From assembly GCA_035512775.1 (NCBI GenBank), contig DATKDI010000024.1:36961-100960 (forward strand): 64,000 nt of DNA, read 5' to 3'. The translations under genes and the position numbers were made by a program. Below the pieces are notes generated by a model. That model saw only the letters and a list, made by a program, of their open reading frames with translations. It was not told the DNA's origin and did no database searches. Shown one piece after another: positions 41,036-49,312 of this stretch. Each line of letters starts with the position of its first letter. Position 1 is the first letter of the stretch. Source of the stretch: JAJNBA01 sp035512775 (GTDB taxonomy: Bacteria; Actinomycetota; UBA4738; HRBIN12).

Positions 41036-41470
41036 ATGGGACGAGAGATCCTGCTGGGAGCTGAAGCCCATGCCGACGCCGCCACGATCGTGGATGCGCT
41101 CACCACGAAGGAGGGTCTGTCTTCGTTCTGGACGTCGGACTCGATCGCGGAGCCGGCGGTCGGCAGCGAGGCTCGGTTCGGCTTCCAGGGAGCGCCGGTG
41201 CCGTTGCGGATGCGCGTCGACCGGATCGAGCCCCGCGAGGTCACGTGGACCTGCCTCGGCGACTTCCCCTACTGGGAGGGCACGACCGTCGCCTGGTCGC
41301 TCTCTCCTGAAGAGGAACACGGTGGGACGAAGGTCCTCTTCCGGCAGGCCGGATTCCCCGACGAGCAGCCGGAGTGGGAGTTCGCGTCGGTCGCATTCAC
41401 ATGGGCGGGGATCCTCGGCAGGCTGAAGGCGCTCGCCGAAACGGGAGATGCCGAGCCGTACCTCGGCTAG
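41036..41470 (+). CDS. SRPBCC family protein
   Basis: 144 residues. LGAEAHADAATIVDALTTKE, GLSSFWTSDSIAEPAVGSEA, VTWTCLGDFPYWEGTTVAWS and KVLFRQAGFPDEQPEWEFAS match AHSA1-type START-like proteins. It is divergent from the ArsR gene and followed by a second SRPBCC gene six bases later. The ligand is unknown. Confidence 0.86.
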   Translation: MGREILLGAEAHADAATIVDALTTKEGLSSFWTSDSIAEPAVGSEARFGFQGAPVPLRMRVDRIEPREVTWTCLGDFPYWEGTTVAWSLSPEEEHGGTKVLFRQAGFPDEQPEWEFASVAFTWAGILGRLKALAETGDAEPYLG

Positions 41471-41476
41471 CACCCC

Positions 41477-41923
41477 ATGGCGATCGACGTCACCGCGCGA
41501 ACCGTCATCGCTCGCCCTCGCGAGGACGTCGCCGCCTACGTGGTCGACCACCGCAACGATCCCTTGTGGATCGGAGGTATCAGCGAGTCCGAGCTGCTCG
41601 GCGACCCGCCGCTCACGGAGGGATCGCGCGTGCGGCGCGTCGCCTCGTTCCTCGGGAAACGGATCCGCTACGTGAACGAGGTCGTGCGGCTCGTCCCGGG
41701 CAGCGTGCTCGAGATGCGGTCGGTGGAGAGCCCGATACCGATGCACATCACGTACGCATTCGCCGACGCACCCGAGGGGACGCAGGTGAGCGTCCGCGTG
41801 GAAGGCGAGCCGGAGGGCCTGTACCGACTCGGGGGAACGATGATGAGGCGCGCAGTGCAACGGTCGATCGATCGGGACGTCCTCACGTTGAAGGAAACGC
41901 TGGAACGATCGGCAGCGACCTAG
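41477..41923 (+). CDS. SRPBCC family (polyketide cyclase-like) protein
   Basis: 148 residues. IDVTARTVIARPREDVAAYV and DHRNDPLWIGGISESELLGD then VNEVVRLVPGSVLEMRSVES show the Polyketide_cyc2-like variant. The C-terminal helix is RRAVQRSIDRDVLTLKETLE. It is the second gene of the plus-strand SRPBCC pair and overlaps the next minus-strand gene by four bases. Confidence 0.85.
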   Translation: MAIDVTARTVIARPREDVAAYVVDHRNDPLWIGGISESELLGDPPLTEGSRVRRVASFLGKRIRYVNEVVRLVPGSVLEMRSVESPIPMHITYAFADAPEGTQVSVRVEGEPEGLYRLGGTMMRRAVQRSIDRDVLTLKETLERSAAT

Positions 41924-42204
41924 AGCAGCGAGGACTGACCGCGCGTCGGCTTGCGGCCCCTGGGTCGGCCCATCGCCGGCTCGTCCTCGGCCGGATGGTC
42001 CACGAGCGCGACCACGCGGGCCGACATGAAACGGCCCGTCCGAACGGCCTTGCCGCCCCGCGTCACCTCGGAGACTTCCACCACGCCGCGTCCGGTGGAG
42101 ACCTCGACCCGGCGACCCGCGCGGGTCGCCTCGATCTCATAGGTCTGGACGCCGTTCCCGATGTCCACCACGATCTCGACGCGGTCGCCCCTCATGCCGA
42201 CCAT
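41920..42204 (-). CDS. Conserved-looking small protein with basic tail
   Basis: 94 residues from ATG 42204 (or 92 from 42195). The first half is beta-like (DRVEIVVDIGNGVQTYEIEA, then RRVEVSTGRGVVEVSEVTRG) and the end is basic (GRPRGRKPTRGQSSLL). I do not recognise a family. The longer upstream frame is low-complexity and antisense to the acidic protein gene. No obvious partner. Confidence 0.5.
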   Translation of the reverse strand: MVGMRGDRVEIVVDIGNGVQTYEIEATRAGRRVEVSTGRGVVEVSEVTRGGKAVRTGRFMSARVVALVDHPAEDEPAMGRPRGRKPTRGQSSLL

Positions 42205-42334
42205 GATAGGCGCGGACCCTGACCCGATGTTCGGGAGGTCTTCCGCCGACGCGGTTTCAGCGGATCCGCGTTCGGAGATGAACCGTATCGGGCTCGCCGG
42301 GTACGTGGTCGGGGACCGACCCGAGGAGGCAGCG

Positions 42335-42568
42335 ATGACAAACGCCGACGGATCCGAGCGTGACGCGATGGATGTCGGGCAGCCCGAGGAGGCCGAGCTG
42401 GCCGACGAGGAGCTCACGCACGCGAAGCCGACACCGGCCGAAAAGCCCGACGAGGACAAAGCCGACGAAGAGCTCGAGCCGCTCGAGGGCGGAGCCGAGA
42501 CGATGGCCGATCTCGACGAAGAGGCCGGTCAGGCGAACCGACCGGGGACGGAGCGACCGCCCGTCTAG
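42335..42568 (+). CDS. Small acidic, probably disordered protein
   Basis: 77 residues, mainly Glu, Asp, Ala and Pro (QPEEAELADEELTHAKPTPA, then KADEELEPLEGGAETMADLD). ATG 42335 follows GAGGAGG. No domain is seen. It ends eight bases before the toxin-antitoxin operator. It could be a real small acidic protein or chance; the ribosome-binding site favours the former. Confidence 0.5.
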   Translation: MTNADGSERDAMDVGQPEEAELADEELTHAKPTPAEKPDEDKADEELEPLEGGAETMADLDEEAGQANRPGTERPPV

Positions 42569-42575
42569 CGGGCTC

Positions 42576-42615
42576 CTTGCGGTTCGCTTGCACTTGCGTT
42601 CTGCTTGCGGTACGC
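42576..42615 (+). promoter_or_regulatory. Direct repeats upstream of the RES toxin-antitoxin genes
   Basis: CTTGCGGTTCGC (42576-42587) and CTTGCGGTACGC (42604-42615), with further TTGC steps between, end eight bases before the antitoxin ATG. This is the expected place for an autoregulatory operator. Confidence 0.6.
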
Positions 42616-42622
42616 TCCCCGC

Positions 42623-43303
42623 ATGGCTGTCGCGACGATCGAGTTGCCCGTAGGCCTCGTCCAGGAGGTCGAGCGTTCGTTGCCGAGAGCGCTCCGCGGG
42701 GAGTCGGCAGCCGCGCGCCGCTACGCCCGAGCGTGGCGTGAGCTCGTCCGGTCGCTGCTCGCCTCCCAGGACGCGGCCGCGGCCGCCGCGGACGTGCTGG
42801 ATCACGTCGCCCTCACCGCTCCGTTCCATCCCGATGGACCCATCCGCGCCCTGCTGTCGGCGGCGGCCGGCATCATCCCGGGTATGCGCCCCTCCGCGGT
42901 CTCCTCGCCTCCGGCATCGTTGCCGGCGCCGCTCCACTACGAGCGCTTCACCCTCGCGGTCCTCGACGAGCTATCCGGCCGTGGTTCGGAGCTGGCCCGG
43001 CTCATGGCCGGCTGGCAGCTCTCCGTCTCCGACGTCGCTCGTCTCTTCGGGGTCACGCGCCAGGCCGTGCAACAGTGGCTGGACGACGGCGTCCCTACCG
43101 CGCGGCAGCCCAAGCTCCTGCAGATCCTTCGGATCGGTGACCTGCTCGAACGCAACCTGCAGCCTCCACGGATCCCGGCGGTCGTGCGCTCCGACGCCGG
43201 TGCCTACGGCGGGCGGTCGATGCTCGAGCTGATCGCCGATGACCGGCACAACGAGCTCCTCGAGTCCGTCGAGCGCTCCTTCGACTGGGCGAGCACCGCG
43301 TAG
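42623..43303 (+). CDS. Antitoxin of the Xre/MbcA/ParS type
   Basis: 226 residues. A long N-terminal helical part (TIELPVGLVQEVERSLPRAL) precedes the HTH LMAGWQLSVSDVARLFGVTR then QAVQQWLDDGVPTARQPKLL, and a C-terminal segment GGRSMLELIADDRHNELLES matches the DUF2384/MbcA toxin-binding domain. It lies two bases before the RES gene. It probably neutralises the toxin and represses the operon from the direct repeats upstream. Confidence 0.85.
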   Translation: MAVATIELPVGLVQEVERSLPRALRGESAAARRYARAWRELVRSLLASQDAAAAAADVLDHVALTAPFHPDGPIRALLSAAAGIIPGMRPSAVSSPPASLPAPLHYERFTLAVLDELSGRGSELARLMAGWQLSVSDVARLFGVTRQAVQQWLDDGVPTARQPKLLQILRIGDLLERNLQPPRIPAVVRSDAGAYGGRSMLELIADDRHNELLESVERSFDWASTA

Positions 43304-43305
43304 TC

Positions 43306-43836
43306 GTGCGGTTCCGCCACATCGCCCGTTCCGGACGGTTCGTTCGGGTGGCCCATCCGGACTGGCGCCGACCGCTCGATCCCTCGTTCGCCGCGGCGAG
43401 GGGAGGCCGGTGGAATCCGCCCGTCTCGTTCCCGGTCCTCTACCTGTGCGCGACCCCTGCTGTCGCGCGCGAGGTGGTTCTGGGCCGCTTCGAAGGGCTT
43501 CCCTACGGGCTCCTCGACCTCCGCTCCGATCGCAGACCGGTCTTGATCGACACCGATGTGCCTCTGCATCGCGCCGTCGACGTCGTGACGGAGGCGGGAT
43601 GCCGCGCCGCCTCGCTTCCCGTCAGCTACCCCTACGACGCACGCGGCCGGAAGATCGGATGGGAACGAACCCAACCTCTCGGGGAGACCGCCTGGGGCCA
43701 GGGAGAAAGGTCGATCGCCTGCCGCAGTGCGGCTCTGCCGAAAGGCGGGGACGGCGAGGAGCTGGCCTGGTTCGTTCGAGAACGGAACGACCGTCTCGCC
43801 GTCGCCGCTCGGCGTTCCTTCGACGACTGGTTCTAG
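43306..43836 (+). CDS. RES domain toxin (NAD-degrading)
   Basis: 176 residues, GTG start. RFRHIARSGRFVRVAHPDWR and AAARGGRWNPPVSFPVLYLC contain the RES Arg and GGRWN, with conserved Glu in AREVVLGRFE. RES toxins such as MbcT and ParT act as NAD phosphorylases or ADP-ribosyl transferases and stop growth when freed. The gene forms a clear type II pair with the upstream Xre/MbcA-like antitoxin. Confidence 0.88.
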   Translation: MRFRHIARSGRFVRVAHPDWRRPLDPSFAAARGGRWNPPVSFPVLYLCATPAVAREVVLGRFEGLPYGLLDLRSDRRPVLIDTDVPLHRAVDVVTEAGCRAASLPVSYPYDARGRKIGWERTQPLGETAWGQGERSIACRSAALPKGGDGEELAWFVRERNDRLAVAARRSFDDWF

Positions 43837-44032
43837 CCCGAACGCTCGGGGGAGTCGGGAAGGTTCCTAAGCCCGCCGGGCCGGGTAGGGGGCGTAACGG
43901 TGAACGCACCGGCGTACATCGCCTCCGACACATGGCAGTTCGCGTGTCCGGTGACCAGCGTCTCCGTGGGGTAGTCGAGTCGCCTCTTCCGGGACCTCTA
44001 CTCCACGCGTTCATCCCCGATATCGTCCGTCC

Positions 44033-45232
44033 ATGCGCTTCGCGCCGACGGAAGTGGGGTTCATCGCGGACCCCTACCGCGACTACGCGGAGCTCAGGCG
44101 ATCCGCACCCGTCGTCTACGACGAGGCGACCGATCACTGGCTGATCTCCCGATTCCGGGACGTCGACGCGCTCCTGCGGGATCGACGGTTCGGCCGAACC
44201 TATCTCCACATGTCGTCCCACGAGGAGATGGGCAGGCCGGTGCCTCCGGAGTGGCACACGCCGTTCTGGGACCTGATCAATGCCGGGATCTTGGATATGG
44301 AGCCGCCCGACCACACGCGGGTTCGGAAGCTCGTATCCAAGGCGTTCACCCCGAGGTTCGTCGAAGCCCTGCGCCCCCGGGTGCAGGAGATCTTCGACGG
44401 ACTGGTCGACGAGGTCGAGGGCGCGGGAGCGTTCGACATGCTGCCGACGCTGGCCGAGCCGCTGCCCGTCACCGTGATCGGGGACATGCTCGGCGTCCCC
44501 ACCTCAGACCATCACCTGCTGCGGCCGTGGTCCGCCGACATCGTGAAGATGTACGAGCTGAACCCGTCACCGTCATCGCAACAGGACGCCGTTCGGGCCA
44601 GCGTCGAGTTCTCCGAGTACCTGCGAGGGCTGGCCCGTGAGCGTCGGATGGACCCCGGCGATGACCTGATCTCGGCGCTCGTCCACGTGGTCGAGGAGGG
44701 CGAGCACCTCACCGAGGATGAGCTCGTGGGCACGTGCGTGCTGCTCCTCAACGCCGGCCACGAGGCGACCGTGAACTCCACCTTGCTGGGATGGTGGGCG
44801 CTGTTCCGCCATCCCGATCGTCTGAAGGAACTCCGCGCCGATCCGTCGCTCCTGCCGACCGCGATCGAGGAGCTGCTTCGGTTCCAGACGCCGCTCCCGA
44901 TGTTCGAGCGATGGGTCCTGGAGCCGTTCGAGCTTCACGGCGTCGCGATCCCGAAGGGCGCCGAGCTCGGACTGCTGTTCGATTCCGCGAACCGCGACGA
45001 GGACATCTTCGACGATCCGGACGAGCTCCGTATGGATCGGAAACCGAACCCGCATCTCACGTTCGGCGCGGGGATCCACTTCTGCCTCGGCGCGGCTCTC
45101 GGCCGGATGGAGCTGCAGATCTCGTTCCGGACGTTGCTGGAACGCTTCCCCGGCCTCGAGCTGCGGGAGGAGCCGAGCTACAAACCCAACTACATCATCC
45201 GGGGGCTGGAAGGCCTCCTCGTCAGCCCGTAG
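44033..45232 (+). CDS. Cytochrome P450
   Basis: 399 residues, soluble bacterial type. I-helix GTCVLLLNAGHEATVNSTLL (AGHEAT), the ExxR motif AIEELLRFQ, and heme loop HLTFGAGIHFCLGAALGRME (FGxGxHxCxG, Cys about 346). Substrate unknown; overall it resembles CYP families that oxidise fatty acids, terpenes or steroids. No ferredoxin or reductase is nearby, so redox partners must be encoded elsewhere. A CMD-family gene follows 31 bases later. The 196 bases upstream (43837-44032) show no gene. Confidence 0.93.
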   Translation: MRFAPTEVGFIADPYRDYAELRRSAPVVYDEATDHWLISRFRDVDALLRDRRFGRTYLHMSSHEEMGRPVPPEWHTPFWDLINAGILDMEPPDHTRVRKLVSKAFTPRFVEALRPRVQEIFDGLVDEVEGAGAFDMLPTLAEPLPVTVIGDMLGVPTSDHHLLRPWSADIVKMYELNPSPSSQQDAVRASVEFSEYLRGLARERRMDPGDDLISALVHVVEEGEHLTEDELVGTCVLLLNAGHEATVNSTLLGWWALFRHPDRLKELRADPSLLPTAIEELLRFQTPLPMFERWVLEPFELHGVAIPKGAELGLLFDSANRDEDIFDDPDELRMDRKPNPHLTFGAGIHFCLGAALGRMELQISFRTLLERFPGLELREEPSYKPNYIIRGLEGLLVSP

Positions 45233-45263
45233 GTCCCCGGGACCGGAGGAAGGAGCGCATCGC

Positions 45264-45623
45264 TTGAGCGACGACAGGTACGAACGAGGCAGGGAGCGGT
45301 TCCTCGAGGTGCACGACGAGAAGGCGCTCGCGACGGTCGAGGGCCTCGGCGACCTCGGGCGCGCGATCGTGGAGTTCGCCTACGGCGACGTCTACTCGAG
45401 GCCGGGGTTGACGCTCCGCGACCGGGAGATCGCGGCCGTCGCCGCGCTGGTGGCGACCGGACGCTCCTCGCAGATACCCCAACACTTGCGCGCGTCGCTG
45501 AAGGCCGGCATCACGCCCGACGAGCTCCGCGAGATCATCCTGCAGACCGCGACGATCGCGGGTTTCCCGCCCGCGATGAACGCGATGTCCACGTTGAAGA
45601 CCGTGCTGGGACCCGAGTCCTGA
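45264..45623 (+). CDS. Carboxymuconolactone decarboxylase family protein
   Basis: 119 residues. TLRDREIAAVAALVATGRSS then QIPQHLRASLKAGITPDELR and ATIAGFPPAMNAMSTLKTVL is the CMD helical domain (PF02627). It lacks the Cys-x-x-Cys of AhpD, so it is not a peroxidase of that type; lactonase or unknown. TTG start at 45264 with AAGGAGG upstream. Possibly co-transcribed with the P450. Confidence 0.87.
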   Translation: MSDDRYERGRERFLEVHDEKALATVEGLGDLGRAIVEFAYGDVYSRPGLTLRDREIAAVAALVATGRSSQIPQHLRASLKAGITPDELREIILQTATIAGFPPAMNAMSTLKTVLGPES

Positions 45624-45640
45624 GGATCTCGTGCCGAGCG

Positions 45641-46075
45641 TCAGTCGGGGCGGGACGGGACGGTGTCCTTGACGGGGAGAGGGACACGCTCGTACTCGAG
45701 GATCCTTCCCCACGGCACGTGGATCTTCTTCAGGTGGATGGTGGCGGCCTCGATGTTCACGGCATCGACCACGAGGAGGTCCGCCGTCCACGGACCGGGG
45801 TCGAACCGATCCGCGCGGACCTTCAGCGTCTCTCCGGATTCGGAGCCGTCATCCAGCCAGGCCCGGACCTCGGCATGCGTCATGAGCTCCGGCTCTTCGA
45901 GCGGCTGCACGACGTCGCGGACGTACCGGATCACCCGGTGCCACGGCACGATCGTCCTTCCGTTCAGCATGATCCCGCGCTCGGTCGCCTCGAACGACTC
46001 CGTCGGCACGTCCTGGATCGCGACGCCACCTGCCAGATCGGCGAGGTAGACGCGGTAGACACTGTCTTCGCTCAT
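45641..46075 (-). CDS. Hypothetical protein with two similar beta segments
   Basis: 144 residues. Two similar segments are visible: GRTIVPWHRVIRYVRDVV (residues 38-55) and KKIHVPWGRILEYERVPL (119-136). They suggest an internal repeat of a small beta module whose PW-x-RI motif is like those in DUF504-type domains. No family can be named with confidence. The protein is cytoplasmic and acidic. It is convergent with the CMD gene. Confidence 0.6.
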   Translation of the reverse strand: MSEDSVYRVYLADLAGGVAIQDVPTESFEATERGIMLNGRTIVPWHRVIRYVRDVVQPLEEPELMTHAEVRAWLDDGSESGETLKVRADRFDPGPWTADLLVVDAVNIEAATIHLKKIHVPWGRILEYERVPLPVKDTVPSRPD

Positions 46076-46173
46076 CTCGGATCGAGACTATCCCCCGGAC
46101 GGGCCGCGGGCATCGGCCAGAAGACCCAGGCCAAGAGACCAGAGAGGGACCCCGGTCGGATGGTCCATCCGAG

Positions 46174-46594
46174 TCAGTTCACGCCCTCGTCCAGTCGATA
46201 GACGGTGTCCGAAGTGAAGTCCACGGTCCAGAGGTTCCCCGCCGCAGGGATGGGGCCGGAGCCGACGAGATCGAACTGGTCGACGACCTCGCCGCTCCCG
46301 GCGTCCAGCCCGGAAGATCGTGCCGTTGTTCCCGGACACCCAGTACGAGTCGCCGATCACGACGCCGCCGAACAGGGAGCCGTCCACGGCAAGACGGTCC
46401 CGAACCTTCCCCGTCCTGAGATCGACACGCAGGACGTTCCCTTCGAAGGAGCTCGAGACCCACAGGAAGTTCCCACCGATCGCGAGCCCCTCCGGCTCGT
46501 AGGAATCGAGCAGGATCCGATCTGCGATCGAGTGGCTCATCGGATCGATCCGCACGAGCTCGCTCCTGGCCGCGACGGTCCAGAATACGTCGAG
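46174..46594 (-). pseudogene. Beta-propeller protein fragment, truncated and frameshifted
   Basis: RSELVRIDPMSHSIADRILL, PEGLAIGGNFLWVSSSFEGN, VLRVDLRTGKVRDRLAVDGS and GVVIGDSYWVSGNNGTIFR are repeats of a YncE/SMP-30-like propeller. A one-base insertion near 46305 then shifts to LDAGSGEVVDQFDLVGSGPI ... stop at 46174. The N-terminal blades are missing, cut off near the PAC2 gene start. Two lesions argue for a decayed gene. Confidence 0.7.
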
Positions 46595-46638
46595 ACGCCG
46601 CCGGGGGGCTCTGTCGCCATCGGGTCTATGCTCGAAGT

Positions 46639-47475
46639 GTGAGCCTCTACCGACTCCAGGACCCGATCCCCATGCTCTCGGCGCCCATCCTGCTCGCGGC
46701 GTTCGACGGGTGGATCGACGCGGCGGGCGCGGCGACCGCGTGTGCCAACCACGTGGCGGAGGAGGGCCGAGTCGTCGCCTCGTTCGACGTCGATTCGTTG
46801 AACGACTATCGAGCCCGACGACCGGTCCTCGACGTCGTGGACGGCGTGCTCGCACGGATCCAGTGGCCGGACATCTTGCTGCGGCACGTGCGCGTGGGCG
46901 ACCGCGACATCCTCGTCCTCGTCGGCCCCGAGCCCGACTACAAGTGGAAGCAGCTCGGCGACGACATCGTGGAGCTCGCACGCCGGCTCGGCGTCGTGGA
47001 ATGGATCAGTCTCGGCGCGATCCCGGCGGCGGTCCCCCACACCCGGCCGGTGCCGGTGCTCGCGACGGCCTCGACGGGTGCAGCGCTGCGGGACGGAGAG
47101 CAGCAGGGCCCAGGCGGGATCCTGCGCGTGCCCGCCGCCGCGCTTTCCGCGGTGGAGATGACCGTGGCGGGTGCCGGGATCCCGGCGATCGGCTACTACG
47201 CGCAGGTGCCGCACTACATCGGCGCGGCCGCGTACGCGCCGGCCACGCTGGCGCTGCTCCAGCATCTGGAGCGGCGCCTCGGGGTGACGATCCCCTTGGG
47301 GACGCTGGGCGACGACGCCGTCGCGCAGCGGCAGCGCCTGGACGCGGCGATCGCCGAGGACGAGGACTCACGTGAGTATCTGGCTCGTCTGGAAACGCTC
47401 GCCAGCGAGGAACGGATGCCGACCGGCGACGAGCTGGCCACGGAGATCGAGCGCTACCTGAAGGAACAGACCTAG
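46639..47475 (+). CDS. PAC2 family protein
   Basis: 278 residues, GTG start. PILLAAFDGWIDAAGAATAC, SLGAIPAAVPHTRPVPVLAT and GIPAIGYYAQVPHYIGAAAY are hallmarks of the PAC2 (proteasome assembly chaperone-like) family found in actinobacteria and archaea. The C-terminal helix (AIAEDEDSREYLARLETLAS) is coiled-coil-like. The biochemical role in bacteria is unproven. It is convergent with the cobalamin operon. Confidence 0.9.
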   Translation: MSLYRLQDPIPMLSAPILLAAFDGWIDAAGAATACANHVAEEGRVVASFDVDSLNDYRARRPVLDVVDGVLARIQWPDILLRHVRVGDRDILVLVGPEPDYKWKQLGDDIVELARRLGVVEWISLGAIPAAVPHTRPVPVLATASTGAALRDGEQQGPGGILRVPAAALSAVEMTVAGAGIPAIGYYAQVPHYIGAAAYAPATLALLQHLERRLGVTIPLGTLGDDAVAQRQRLDAAIAEDEDSREYLARLETLASEERMPTGDELATEIERYLKEQT

Positions 47476-47505
47476 AGGGCATCCCGGCCTCGCGCCCCCT
47501 GAGCC

Positions 47506-48264
47506 TCACCGTAGGGCGAGGGCAGCGGTCATCGCGAACGTCTCGGTGAGCTCGATCGTCGCGCCGAGCGTGTCTCCGGTCACGCCGCCGCGATGGCGGC
47601 GTGACCATCGCCCGACGACGATCACGACGGCCACGGCGGTCGCGGCCATCGCACCGACCACCGGCCCGACCGTGAGGATGCCGACGACCGACGCCGACAC
47701 GAGCCCCACGAGGCAGGGGCCGAGGCCCACGCCCCGGGTCCACCCGCCGGTCCCGGACTCGGGGCCGGCGTAGGGGAGAGCGGTCATGAGGGCGAGCGCG
47801 GCGGCGCGCCCGAGGACGCCCGCCGCGATCGCCTCGACCGGGAACCGAGGGCCGGTCACGAGCGCGCTCACCACCGAGACCTTCAGGAGGAGGTCGAGTG
47901 CGAGCGTGGTGCCTCCGAACACCCCGAGCCGCGGATCGTGCATCGCCGTCGAAGGGTCGCCGCCCGAGAGCGCCGCACCGACTCCGTCGGCGGTGTCGGC
48001 CAGCCCGTCGAGGTGCATGGCGGCGGTCACGAGCGTTCCGGCGGTCACGCCGAGCGCGGCCGCCGGGAGTGGCGGGAGCGCGATCGCCGCACTCCAGGCC
48101 GCGGTCGCCGTCAGCGCGCCGATCAGCGCGCCCACGGCAGGGAACAGGAACAGGCTGCCACGCAGTTCGCGCGCGTCGATGTCGGTGCGACGACCGATCG
48201 GCACCGCGGTGAGGAAGGTCACGGCGACGGCGGCTGAGCGGAGCACCTCACGCACGGCTGACAC
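47506..48264 (-). CDS. cobS: Adenosylcobinamide-GDP ribazoletransferase
   Basis: 252 residues, a polytopic membrane enzyme joining adenosylcobinamide-GDP and alpha-ribazole in the last steps of cobalamin synthesis. MHLDGLADTADGVGAALSGG (about residues 62-81) is the CobS signature, with the acidic residues thought to bind metal. About six hydrophobic helices. It overlaps the cobT end by 17 bases and is the last gene of the operon. Confidence 0.92.
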   Translation of the reverse strand: MSAVREVLRSAAVAVTFLTAVPIGRRTDIDARELRGSLFLFPAVGALIGALTATAAWSAAIALPPLPAAALGVTAGTLVTAAMHLDGLADTADGVGAALSGGDPSTAMHDPRLGVFGGTTLALDLLLKVSVVSALVTGPRFPVEAIAAGVLGRAAALALMTALPYAGPESGTGGWTRGVGLGPCLVGLVSASVVGILTVGPVVGAMAATAVAVVIVVGRWSRRHRGGVTGDTLGATIELTETFAMTAALALR

Positions 48265-49312
48265 CCGCCGCCTCGAAGGTCGCCATGTCCGTCAGGATCG
48301 CGATCGCCGAGCGAACCAGCGGCAGCGCGAGCGCGGCGCCGGACCCCTCCCCCAGTCGGAGCTCGAGGTCCAGCAGCGGCTCGAGCCCGAGGCGCTCGAG
48401 GACGAGCGTATGCCCGGGCTCCGGGGAGCGGGTGGCCGCGACCAACGAGCCGACCGCGTCGGGCGACAGGGCCGAGGCGACGAGCGCCGTGGCGCCGGTC
48501 ACGAAGCCGTCCAGGAGCACCGGCACACGGCGGGACGCGGCGCCGAGGATCACTCCGGTGAGGAACGCGATCTCGAGCCCGCCGAGCGAGGCGAGCGTCG
48601 CGATCGGATCGGCGCTCCCCGTTCGGAGACCGTTGGCGTAGAGCGCCCTCCGGACCACCTCCACCTTGCGCCCGACGCCGGCATCGTTCAACCCTGTTCC
48701 CGGGCCACACGTCTGTGCGGGATCTGCGGGGAGGAGCGCGGCACACAAGGCACTCGCGGCCGTGGTGTTGCCGATGCCCATGTCGCCGACGGCGAGGATG
48801 CCGACCCCGTCGCCGGCGAGCTCGTCCGCCAGGACGATGCCTCGTTCGATCAGGCCGAGAGCGACGGGAACCTGCATCGCGGGGCCCCTCGCGATGTTCC
48901 CCGTGCCGCGGACGCCGTTCACGACCTCCGAACGCACGCCGTCGACGTCCGGTAGCCCGATGACGCCCGCATCGATCACCACGAGGCGTGCCCCCGCTTC
49001 CCGCGCGAGCACCGCCACCGCTGCCCCGCCGCTCGCGAAGTTCGCGAGCATCTGGCCGGTCACCTCCTGCGGATACGGGCTCACCCCTTCGCCCACAACG
49101 CCGTGGTCCGCCGCGGCAACGACGATCGCCGGTGACAGCGCAACGGCCGGCACCTCTCCTCGGATCGCCGCGAGCCTGCACGCCAGATCCTCGAGCTTGC
49201 CCAGGCTTCGCGGCGGCTTGGTCTTCGCGTCCAGCAGTTGGGCGGTTCGGCGTTCGATATCCGCCTCGGCTGGCCGGATGCGCGACACAGTCCCCTCCAG
49301 CCGGGTGGTCAT
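48248..49312 (-). CDS. cobT: Nicotinate-nucleotide:DMB phosphoribosyltransferase
   Basis: 354 residues, making alpha-ribazole phosphate for the lower ligand. KTKPPRSLGKLEDLACRLAA, IVVAAADHGVVGEGVSPYPQ and GILAVGDMGIGNTTAASALC are the conserved blocks; the catalytic Glu is near the C-terminus (RLGLEPLLDLELRLGEGSGA). ATG 49312, overlapping cobU by four bases. Confidence 0.94.
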   Translation of the reverse strand: MTTRLEGTVSRIRPAEADIERRTAQLLDAKTKPPRSLGKLEDLACRLAAIRGEVPAVALSPAIVVAAADHGVVGEGVSPYPQEVTGQMLANFASGGAAVAVLAREAGARLVVIDAGVIGLPDVDGVRSEVVNGVRGTGNIARGPAMQVPVALGLIERGIVLADELAGDGVGILAVGDMGIGNTTAASALCAALLPADPAQTCGPGTGLNDAGVGRKVEVVRRALYANGLRTGSADPIATLASLGGLEIAFLTGVILGAASRRVPVLLDGFVTGATALVASALSPDAVGSLVAATRSPEPGHTLVLERLGLEPLLDLELRLGEGSGAALALPLVRSAIAILTDMATFEAAGVSRA

